Shown here piece after piece: positions 1 to 11,100 of a DNA stretch of 64,000 bases (positions within the stretch are counted from its first letter, which is position 1; each line of letters starts with the position of its first letter). Source of the DNA: Dipylidium caninum (lineage: Eukaryota; Platyhelminthes; Cestoda; Cyclophyllidea; Dipylidiidae); assembly GCA_017562135.1 (NCBI GenBank), contig QEYB01001046.1, positions 5,022,001 to 5,086,000 on the forward strand. Reading direction: 5' to 3'. Both the position numbers and the translations under genes were made by a program. The notes under the pieces were generated by a model that worked only from the letters and a program-made list of their open reading frames with translations, made no database searches and was not told where the DNA came from.

Positions 1-121
1 TCGCATTTTATTTTTTTTTAAGATCCTAGTATTAGTGCCTTAGTTTTATTCATTTAACAATGGTATAGTGATAATCTTCAGCAATATTTCCGTATCACTT
101 TTTTCTCATAACCAACCTTAG

Positions 122-2591
122 GTGATTCAAGTCCGAGATGTGGAAAACCTTTATCAGATACCCTTGTCGCTGGAGGCTCAGAAACTATCCACTCTTCTTT
201 TGAATCATTTTGATTTGAAGCCAAAGGAACTCGGTGGCGGGTCACCGTTGGCTGCCTGGCAGGCCATGGTCGACCAAATGCTTCACGCCAATAAGACCGT
301 TCGCATTGCTGTTGTGGGCAAGTATACAAAACTCAGCGACGCATATCTTTCACTCCTCAAGGTGTTTTATTCTCACCTATATCATTCTTGTTAGCTTCGC
401 TATTCTGATTTCGAGTGAGCTAAATCCTACAAAACCTCAGCTCTTTTGAATCAAACTCATACAGTTTCTCTTACCTGCCTATATTCATTAATATGATAAA
501 CATCTGTTTTCAATACACAGGCTATTTTTGAATGCCATTTAGAACTGTGACAGAAACTTATATATCGGATATAGTTTTGTGATTTACTTATGTGATTTTC
601 GACCTGCGGTCGCTTCTGCCGTAGCGGTAAATGCATGATCCTGACTGTTATAACCCTGAATGTGCGATGTTAATAATTGCGTATATGGCAATGGTTTACC
701 ACCTGACATACCTCAGATGCTTAATAACTTTTTATACTTCGCGTTAACGTTTAATTAATTTAATCTTTTCACGTTTCTGGTAAAAGGAAATACTGCTTTT
801 TCATGCATTAAGCTTAGACCATCTTAGTTCAATGGGTCACAACTTTCGGATGCTATTTGTTCAGGGCCTTGGTACAAGCTGCTCGTTAAGTGGTTACGAG
901 AAAAAGCAGTATTAGTTTATGATAAAATCGCGAAATTTTTAAAAGTCAACCGTGCACAGAACCAATTTTGCCGTCCTAGCCATTTTTTTACTGTAATTGG
1001 TTGGTAATTAAATTCCGCTAAATATCTTTTGTGCGTGTATGCGACCAATTTTGCACTCTTAAGTCTCTCCAATTTGCAGCATATTTCATATAATTTTGTC
1101 TTGTCCAACACTAGGCGTGTGAACACGCGGCAATCTGCGTCAATTGTAAATTAAAGTTAGATCTAGTTGATTCTGAGGCTTTGGAGTCAGCGATGGAGCT
1201 TTCCGCACCTGATCAGTACCATGAAGCCTGGCTGTCTATTAGTAATGCGCAGGCTGTGATTGTCGCCGGAGGCTTTGGCCCTCGTGGCTGTGAGGGCAAA
1301 GTCGCCGCTATTCGCTACTGTCGTGAACGCGGCATTCCCTTCCTGGGCATTTGTCTTGGATTCCAACTGGCCGTAGTTGAATTTGCTCGTCATGTTCTCG
1401 GATGGAAGGTAATCTATACTTCGTCGTGCTTTCCTATTAAGTGTGGCTACGTAAGTAGTAGAATTAGTTTTAGCGCATTGCTAAAACGTAGCCACAGACT
1501 ATGAGCTTCAAACTATTCCTCTTTGGAAAATCATTTACTTTCTATTTTGAGTCATCCAAATATATTTTTGAGTATAGCGTATTCTTTTCCACTACTGAGC
1601 CACGAGTTTAAAAGTGATAGTTGGTTGCTTGAAGTCTGTTAACATTCGAAGTCGTACTCATTTTGAGCATTTACTTGCTCTTATTCCAGGGATTTATATT
1701 TTTTTACAACCAATTTTCTAGGATGCAAATTCAATGGAGTTCGATCCTGACACTCCTTATCCTGTTGTAATAGACATGCCAGAATTCAATCCAGGTGATA
1801 TGGGAGGCACCATGCGCCTCGGCTCTAGAAGAACTAACTTTGTTGTCTCCCTCGGATGTCAAAGAATACCTTGAGATTCCCTCTGACTCTAATGCTGATG
1901 GGGCCTTGCAAATCTTAGATTCAAATTATGTTAATGGTGAAATTGCAGATCACTGTGAAATTGTTAAAAGTGACAAGAATAATTTCTCTCAATTGATCAC
2001 CTATTTTAACAGCTTCCGTCTTGTAAATACTAACCACATCTTCGCCAGACATCGACACAGGTGCGTGTATGTGTGTGTGTATACGAAAACGTTGATGTAC
2101 GTTCTGCGAAAAACATAATGCTATAAGTATATCTTGAAGTAGGGCGTAAATGAAAATAGGAATACAGTACTTATTTATTTTCCAGGTATGAAGTCAATCC
2201 TAATTTCGTCAAGGAATTCGAGTGTCACGGTTTCGCCTTTATTGGTCGTGATGCCGGTGAAGGAAATCGAATGGAGATCGGAGAGCTGATATGCCCTCTC
2301 ACCACCGCGAAAGTGGGTGATGGGGTGACGGGTGAGCGACATCCTTATTTCGTGGGCACCCAGTTTCATCCTGAATACACCTCTCGTCCTATGACCCCAT
2401 CGCCGTTTTTCGTCGGACTCATCCTGGCGGCACAATCTCACAATAGTCGGTGCAACCAATTACTCATGGATCCGCAGTTCATGGATAACATCAACAGTGA
2501 CCTTTTGATACCACAATCGAAATCCTGGCATACTAAACAATGCTCTTCGATGTCCTACAACTCACTTTTCCCCCTTGTAAAAGAAGCTTAA
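122..2591 (+). CDS. CTPS1: CTP synthase, 3' exons (5' part outside the window)
   Basis: CTP synthase makes CTP from UTP, ATP and glutamine in the cytosol. The visible part covers the end of the synthetase domain and the class-I glutamine amidotransferase domain. Exons that fit by phase and conservation are 122-361, 1115-1408, 1722-about 1844, a continuation ending at 2060, and 2186-2591. Seen motifs: [31 protein letters not shown], the nucleophile loop [13 protein letters not shown] (catalytic Cys), [27 protein letters not shown] and the FHPE catalytic histidine motif. Exon 2 starts after 'cactag'; a nearer acceptor at about 864 does not give the conserved helix. The frame changes by one base between about 1840 and 1980, just after GSRRTNF, and the region up to HRHR is longer than usual. 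A 17-residue insertion also precedes HPYFVG. The family assignment is firm; the splice solution near 1.85-1.98 kb is not. Confidence 0.93.
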
Positions 2592-3556
2592 TAAGACCAA
2601 GGTCTCCTGACGTCACGTACCGTTTTGGAAGGTTACCGTTTCGATACTTGATCGCGTTGCTGGTAATAGAGCTTAGTTTCTCCTCCGCACTCATTTTATG
2701 GTTCGTGTTGATGAGGGAGTTAGCATGAGTCGGTGTAGTAACTCAGTGGTGTTTGTATCAAAGATTTTTACGGCATCGGGTATTTGTCAGTAGACAATGG
2801 CAAGGGTCCTAAGTTTGCATTTTAGTACAGGAGCCATGGGGTTCGGGGACGGCGTTCACACCTCAATGTGGGGTTAAGAGCGCGTAAATTGACACTTATC
2901 CTGGATGAAGATCGTGCTGGTGTGGTACGGTGTAGAGGAGGCGGGATACTTGTCGCAGAGTAAGCAGACAAGGAGGATGGACACCGATGCGACCGGATGG
3001 GAGTGGGGAATGCTTCCCAGATGTGGTTGATAGTTCAGATGCATAGGCTGCATAAGGGCCCCGATGGAATTAACCATAGCTGGGACGTGTAAAGCAAAAT
3101 TATCCGATATCTCGTAGGGTATACAGAAGGGGGACACTGTCACGATAATACGTTGCCCTTGAATAAGTCCACAATTCGTAGATAGATAGGTTGTTAGGTA
3201 ACCCACCAAGGCACGGAGCTTTGATAATAAGGAGATGTTATTTGAAAATCTGTAAATAGTCTAAAGAACGTCCATATATTTCAACTTTTGCATCAGTACT
3301 AAGCATACAAATTTTTACTTGGATCCAAAATTCAAATTAATATACAATTTAAAGCTAAAATAAGAACTATGGAAGAAGTTTGGTGTTATTTTATTTTAAC
3401 TTTCTCAAAATCAATATACTCTTGGTAAGAGTTTGTTTAAGTACGTAAAAATCGTTGTTTTGTGCGCTCTGTAAATATGTCCTCAGGGGTAGGTTTGTCA
3501 GTGTTCTGACGCACTACTGAGTGCTCTCTTCGGTTCATCTCTGTTATTTTCATGGT
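2592..3556. other. Intergenic, no gene seen
   Basis: This stretch lies between the CTP synthase stop and the start of the SR-rich gene. It presumably holds the 3' UTR of the first gene and the 5' UTR and promoter of the second. An open minus-strand frame at 2874-3209 has no recognisable domain and looks like chance. The part after about 3240 is AT-rich. I see no repeat or RNA gene. Confidence 0.5.
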
Positions 3557-5857
3557 ATGGATGTTTATTCACCGTCGCACCCAACCGATCAGGATGCGGA
3601 TGGCGGAGTTTGTTCGGATCTGTATGAACATGTTGAAAAAAAGCCGGAAACCGAAGTCAAGTACTCGCAGCATTGTGATCGTTTTTCGCCTGATACAGAA
3701 TGCACACCAATAACAAAAGAATCGCATCTGCCTAAGTCACCTGATTTGTCTCCGAATTTGTCCAATTCGCCCAACATACCGTCAGAAGTAGTGCTTGCAG
3801 CAAAAGATTCATCTGCCACGGTGAGTAGTGGTCCAACAAAGAAAACCTCAAAGCAAGACGATATGATTGACGAAACCCATGTTCCCGGAGTTATTCATGA
3901 GTCCACTTTGACTATGACCAGTAATAGACCTCATGAAGCAGATCTTAGTACCAGGGATAGTGCCGCTGGTTATAGTGGTCGGAAAGACAAGAAATCTGAG
4001 AGGGTTAATTTGCACAGTGATATGTCACCTGTGCCTACTAAAGATTCGAGTCGCCATTCCGCGTCGAGGCTTTTACGTCATCGAAGTCGTTCCTTGAAGC
4101 GTAAACGAAGTAGCAGGAGTCCCGATAGGCTTATACGAAAACGTTCATCTTCTCACTCACGGTATCGAAGTTCACACGGACGGCGGCGGTCAAGGTCAAG
4201 AGATCGGCGTCGCAGACGTTCTCGTTCTACTTCTCGTGGCCGGCGTGATCGCCACAGACGCAGTTCTCATAAAGAGTATAAAACTTTTTCTCGGAGCCGT
4301 AGTCGTCAAGAAAATGTTTGTGAAATCCAACCTCACGGCCTCCGGAAAGGTCAAAGTACCCATATTTTAGCTCCGGGTTCTTTTAGTTTGCCGTCACCGA
4401 CTGTTCTGCCTGCGCCATCGCCGCCAGAAAATCCTAAGGGAAATGAATCAGCTGACGTTCAGTATGACATGGATGAGACAAGCACTCCAGATATCTCCGA
4501 AGACAATCAACCCCCAGTCAAAAGACTAAACGAAAAAGTCCCCTTCGTGTTCCGAAATCATCCGCTGACAAGCGCTCCGAACTTCATGAATTGGCACCAG
4601 TCGCAGAGTCGTTCTAACTTTTGTCAGGCAAATCACCCGGCTAATCTACAACAGCTCCCAAGTTCCCTGATTCAGGGTCCTCTTCAGCACCATTCAAGAC
4701 CCAGTGGGTATAGTAACTATCAGTCCCGGAGAGTGAATTCGTCTACCATAAGGGAGATGCCCCCCCCATCTAATTCCGCAACGTCCCACATTTAACGCAA
4801 CACATGGAAGTCGCTTTCCTGGAACGCCATCTCATTTCGTTGCAATCAACGGTATGCTTAATCCGCTGTTACCTTTTGGCGGACTTCTAGGTCAGCCTCC
4901 TCCACCTCCGCCACCCTCCGCAATGTCAGCAAATCTTCCTTATACAGCTCCGCCTCCACCATTTATTCAACAAATTAACACTACCTCAAGTCTATCGTTT
5001 CAACAGCATCCGCGTGCTGAAATTCAGCCAGCATCAACCCTCACCTCTCCTCCGCCACCACCACCACCACCACCATCTCAATCCAATCTCCTTGAGACGT
5101 TAATGAGCAAAGTTGGGCTGCCGACAAACGGTATAACTGCTTTGAGTAGTGTTCCGTCCAGCGGTGGTGGCGCAGCGGCTTCTACGACTGCAATTCCCCT
5201 CCCAGATCCAGTGGAAGATAAATCTCCTATGAAGAAAATAAACAAGTTGTTGAACACTGCAGCGAATACATTGTTGAACCAACTGAACGTACCTGAAGAC
5301 ATAAACAATACTCCTCCACCCCCTCCTCCACCTCTACCCGCACCTTGTCGGGGTATGGGAAAGTCTGATCCTTCCTTTTCCTCTAACAAATTACCTATTC
5401 CGCCCTTGCCTGCCATACATGGAGTTGTGGGTGTTAGTGGATTCTCTAATGGCAACGGAAGTAACTTGGCAAATGAAAAGCCGAAATCTTGTCATACGTA
5501 TAATATTCAAGAAATGCTAGCTAGGCGTAGACGATCAGAATTCTCTAATACTCGAGAGTGGCAGGAGCGCATCGCTCTCGAGGTGAAAAGCTTTATCAAA
5601 CCTTTTTATGCCGCTGGAAAAGTGTCGAAGGAAGATTGTCGAACCGTTCTTAAGAAATCTGTAAATAAGGTAAGTACGTGGATATCACAATTGATCTTTA
5701 TCAGATCTCCAGGAGCAGGTGTACTTCAATCAACACGAAAAAAATTGGAGAATTCGTAAAACTTTACTTAAAGAGGTATTATAAGTATCGCAAGTGGCAA
5801 GCTCGTCAGCAACAGTTGCAATCCGAATCGGTAGCCAAGGAACCGTCTGTACAGTGA
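3557..5857 (+). CDS. SR-rich, proline-rich protein with SCAF1/PHRF1-type C-terminal domain
   Basis: Probably a nuclear SR-related protein linking RNA polymerase II to splicing, by family inference. Start chosen at the ATG at 3557 (MDVYSPSHPTDQ). The N-terminal half is acidic and Ser/Thr-rich. An arginine/serine domain follows at about residues 175-255 (repeated RS, RRR and SRSRS runs, bases about 4070-4310). After it come long polyproline tracts (bases 4895-4920, 5050-5080, 5312-5340). The C-terminus has the conserved block KSFIKPFYAAGKVSKEDCRT, then KKSVNK, joined across a 35 bp intron (5670-5704) to KKIGEFVKLYLKRYYKYRKW. This is the signature shared by SCAF1, SCAF11 and PHRF1. No RING or PHD finger is visible, so SCAF1 fits better than PHRF1, unless upstream exons exist. 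Frame shifts by one base at a run of eight C (4760-4767); with seven C the whole gene is open for 754 residues. Confidence 0.8.
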
Positions 5858-8133
5858 CCTTTACTGACACACTTTTCGTGTAAATATATGTAGACCCCGA
5901 TGATTTTTTTGGGCCCAATATATTTTAACTCGACTACCACTCCATGCGCATGGTTTTTTGAGGGCCGAACCTTACATCGACCTTTTGCATGACTGGAAAT
6001 TTTCTGCCGACTTATATTTGAATAGTCTAGGCTCAAAATGTGATCACACGATAGTCGCAATCCTTTTAATCTTCTGAAATACCAAGCGATATTTCTGAGT
6101 GAAGTAGGGGGCTCCGACTAGGTCTACGTTTACATGGGAGGTGCCTCTGACGTATGGTGGTGCAATTGAGATGCTTCGATTGAAATCTCGTTTGCCTTGC
6201 AGGGAGCGAGGAGGGGGTGGGACTTGTTCTGTTTACGGTTTAGTACCGTGAATTTATGTACTGTTGTTAAGGAGGGTATTCGATGTCGCATTGAAAAACT
6301 AATCGAAGAAACCAACGACTATGGCCAATGCGTGAAATTCAAAAGCTAGGTGTCGCGTGGGAGAATGCTCTTATTGTCAATCATTTTGTCCGCTTCTGTG
6401 GCGCGCCAATTTGAGTACGCGAAAGAGTCAACCGGGAGCTGTGAGCTCATTTTACTGTCAGAGGCACGGAGACCCTATTATCGATTATTAAAAGTAGATA
6501 TTTGATTTGGGGAAGGTTGTTCATTTTGGGTGAAGTCATCAAGCATCGTTCGTCAAATTCTCTTAGGTCTCCTCAAGAATCATAAGCACGCAGAAATGTA
6601 AGGTATAGTTGGTATTCTGTAGTGCATACATTTTAGCTCCGCTGTCGGCAAACCCACGTCAGTTTCATGGGCTGAGCTCTCTGGTACTTCAACGTAGGGG
6701 AATGCCGGCTTAAGGTGATTGTCGTTAGTATTTAAGGTTTTCCTTCCTGTAGGTGGCTTAGCATTGGATGATGTTCTACTTCAAGCAAAATCTGACGATC
6801 GGGTCATAGACTAACCATTGATTACAATCGGTCATCGCCATTGAAAGCTATTTTATGATTAAAATTTAAATTTTCGCATAAAAACACCTAAGTCGGGAAG
6901 GCCCGTATTAAATTGTTTTTAGTCAGTCTATTGGCAATAAAAATAGGTACGTAGTGTTAGAGCTACTGACTAGTTTGTCGAAATTTGCCTTAATTTCCTA
7001 CAAATTGGGACTGTTCGTTATATTTATCTTTGTGATTAGACGTCTTTGTTGAAGAAGCGAAATGTGAGCGGCATGTCACAGTTCCGGTTTATGATTGGAA
7101 TTAACAGACCAAATAATTGAATAAACAGCCTGATAAATGGGCAGACTACGTATTTTCCTGTGGCCACACGTATCATTTCTCTTTGGTGTTACTGGTACTT
7201 ATTCAGCTCTTACAATATTTTCATTGGAATAGGCGATAAAATATATTTATTTTGCAAGTCATAATCAGAGTTGTGATTACTTAACGCTACAAAATACGCA
7301 AAAATGCAAAAGACGCGGGATCCCTGTGTTCAATTTCCCAGTTCCTCTTGTATGTTACGCGTTCCAGGTAACAAATTTACCAAAACAAAGCCGATTAAAT
7401 GTAAAATATTTTAATAATTTAGATAGAAAACGGCTTTAGACTATCGGGGAAGCCCAACGGGCTCACGGGGATGAAATTAACAGACAGAGCTTTATAATAA
7501 CGGCAATTTTATTTTAATAACTACACCCGATGTTATGATATATCGTCTATTCTCTTAGTTTACTGTCGATGGGACCTCGAAGTTGAGTTGAGGGGCAAAT
7601 ATGGCTACATCATGTATCCCGCTGCGTATTAGTTATTTTTATTCGACGGCCTTACGTTATGTGCATACTGCGAACTATTTGTAGGGAATATATTAGACTA
7701 TCGCATGTAAATTTGTTTATTTAACTCTTTTTGTTTTAATCCTCCAAACGGACTTATGGAGATCACAATCCGTATGGCGCTTACCTCACCTTTACCCGGT
7801 TTCAGTTGTCCGTGAGGTGAGTCCTCTGTGCTTTATCTTGCTAGTGCTGTCGTAGTTCGATTATTGGCATGTCCAAGGTTGTATAAGCAAAAATGTCCAC
7901 TTTTGATCAAAAGCTGACATTATTTGCAAGTGGCGGCTAGAAGCCGGCTTGTGTGTGGCTTCGTTTCTCCGGCCCCCTATCTTATAGCACACCCACGGCC
8001 GGTTACGTGTCTGCGTATGTATGACGCTTTATGGTTTCTTTTCTGAGTGTTCAAGATCTGATCCTACAGAAGTTCTTATGCGTATCGTTTCGTGGCGTCT
8101 GTGTCAACTCTATTTGTTCGTACGTTTGTAGAA
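5858..8133. other. Intergenic, no gene seen
   Basis: About 2.3 kb between the SR-rich gene and beta-spectrin. It is AT-rich with many short frames and no recognisable domain on either strand. The spectrin promoter and 5' UTR should lie in its right part. No repeat longer than a few units was noticed. Confidence 0.5.
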
Positions 8134-11100
8134 ATGGAGATACAAGCGATGCAGCAAAATCTACATTGGGAGCCCAATTCCGTGGACCATCCGAATAACT
8201 ACATGTCTGATGATGATGATTTTGAGAGTGGCAATAGTACCGCGAAGTTGTATGAGCGCTCTCGTATTAAAGCACTCGCAGGTGAGCTAATTTCTTGTTT
8301 TTGTGCATTGTCTAGATGAGCGTGAAATTGTTCAAAAGAAAACTTTTACGAAGTGGATTAATTCGCATTTGGCTGTCGTCAATCAACGAGTAGAAGATCT
8401 CTACCTTGACCTTCGTGATGGCAAGCACCTTCTTAGACTGCTCGAAATCCTTTCGGGAGAGCGACTTCCCAAACCTACTCGTGGCAAAATGCGAATCCAT
8501 TGCTTGGAGAATGTTGATAAATCCCTCAACTTTCTTTGCGATCAACACGTTCACTTGGAAAATGTCGGCGCACATGACATTGTTGATGGCAACCAACGTC
8601 TTACGCTAGGCTTGATTTGGACCATTATTCTGCGCTTCCAAATTCAAGATATTATTGTTGAAGAATACCAGACAAGCGAAACTAAATGCGCAAAAGATGC
8701 TCTCTTATTGTGGTGTCAGATGAAAACGGCAGGTTATAATAACGTTAACGTACGCAACTTTTCAACTTCCTGGCGTGACGGTCTCGCATTCAACGCGCTC
8801 ATCCATAAACATCGGCCTGACCTCATTGAATATCAAAAATTAACTAAAGTCAATCCCATGCAAAATTTACAAAATGCTTTCACCGTTGCTCACCAAAATC
8901 TTGGTGTTCCACCCCTCTTAGAAGCTGGTGATGTGTGCGTGGAACAACCTGATGAAAAATCTATCATCACATATGTCGCTGCGTTTTATCACTGCTTCAA
9001 CAAAATGAAGGCTGACACTGTGCACTCAAAACGTATTGGAAAGGTCGTGAACCAAGCGTTGGAATCATCTCAACTTCTCGATAAGTATGAGCAATCGACT
9101 TCAGATCTCCTTAACTGGATCCAGAAAACTATTGAATTGCTGAATGACCGCGTCTTCGCCAACTCGCTGACCGACGTGCAACATCAGTTGGCGGGGTTCA
9201 ACACTTATCGTACCGTTGACAAACCGCCCAAATTTGTTGAAAAGGGTGATCTTGAGGTCCTCCTTTTTACTTTGCAGAGTAAAATGAGAGCTAATAATCA
9301 CAAGGTTTATATTCCACCCGAAGGAAAACGAATTGCTGATATTAACCGCGCTTGGGAGAAGTTGGAAAAGGCCGAACATGCTCGCGAATTGGCACTAAGG
9401 GACGAATTGATTCGGCAAGAGAAACTCGCTCAGCTTGCCACCCGATTCGACCGCAAAGCGGGAATGCGTGAAGCCTGGCTTTCAGAGAACCAACGTCTTG
9501 TTGCGCAATACAATTTCGGCTCCGATCTTGCCACCGTTGAGGCGGCCACTAAGAAGCACGAAGCCATAGAAACGGATATTTCAGCTTATGCCGAACGTGT
9601 TAATGCCGTTGTTAGTGTAGCGGAAGAACTACAACTGGAGAACTATTATGACAATGACCGTATTCAAATGCGACGTGAAAATGTTCTTCAATTATGGACA
9701 AATTTGCTTGAATTGCTTCGTAAGCGTCGCAGCTGCTTGAATTTAAGCCTTCAATTACAACGCGTATTCCAAGAAATGTCTTATCTCCAGGATTGGATCG
9801 ACGAAATTGGAAACCGACTTAAGTCCGAAGATTACGGGAAACATCTTATGGGTGTCGATGATTTGTTACAGAAGCACAAACTTCTTGAAGCTGACATTCA
9901 CGTTCTTGATGATCGGCTAAACCAAGTTTTAGATCAAGCCAAAGTTTTTATTGACTGTGACTTCCCCAAAAACTTGGAAGGTTATCGTCCTATTGAGCCA
10001 GAGGTTGTCCAAAAGCGAGGCGAAGAATTACGAGCGGCTTATGACCAACTTCGAGATTTGGCGGATGCTAGGCGTCACGGTCTGGAGGACTCTCGCAAGA
10101 TGTGGCAATTCTTCTGGGATATGGATGACGAAAAAGAGTGGATAAAGGAAAAGAGTCAACTTATGTCCAGTCCTGATTTGGGTCATGACCTCAGTTCTGT
10201 CGAGCGCCTTATTCGTAAGCACCGTGCTCTTGAGGAAGAGTGCAAGATTCGCCAAGATGTCTTCTATAATGCCATTAATGTTGGTAATCAGCTAATCGAA
10301 GAAGATAACCGTGGCAAGGAAGATATTCAACTGCGGATTGACGAAATGCATAAGCTCTGGGATCAGTTGGCTGATGCGACTGCAGATCGTAAGAATCGTC
10401 TGCAAGAATCGCAAAAATTCTTCCAATTGGTAGCTGATTGTGATGATGCTAATGCATGGCTTCTTGACCAGCAACGTATCGCAAGTAATGAGGACGTCGG
10501 ATTGAAGATGTCGACCACGGAGTCGTTGATCAAAATAAACCAAGAGATAATGGAGAATCTTGAAAAGTACCGGGAATCTATCAAGAATCTCCATGATACT
10601 GCTGCAGAGGTGTCGGAATATCCTGATTGCGATTCTGCCATCATCAGCTCGCATCTCAATACCGTAGACGAGAACTACACCAAAGCTGTTGAGATGGCTA
10701 AGCAACGACAGCAACGCCTTCTTGATGCATTGTCGATGTACAAGCTGTTTGATGTTTCCGACACAGTTCGCACTTGGATTACGGAGAAGCGGAAGCTCCT
10801 CACAACCCTTTGTCCATCGGATGAGATTGAGGAGCTTGGTGTTATTCGGCACAGATTCGAATGCTTCGAGAAGGAAATGACCAAAAACGCCGAAAAAGTT
10901 GGTTCCGTTAACAAACTTTCTGATAACCTAATCGGGACCGATCATCCCGATGCACAGCAGATCATCATTCGCCAAGATACGCTTAACACCACGTGGAACG
11001 ACTTGGCTGACCTAGTTGAGAAGCAGAAGAGTCAGCTTGAGACAGCTTATCAGTACAATCAGTTCTTGATCGAATGTCAGGAGACAGCGAACTGGATAAA

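Noticed and set aside
864..895. An alternative CTP synthase exon reading ALVQAAR after 'gttcag'
   Set aside because: It is out of phase by one base, and the exon starting at 1115 gives the conserved [13 protein letters not shown] helix with exact phase.
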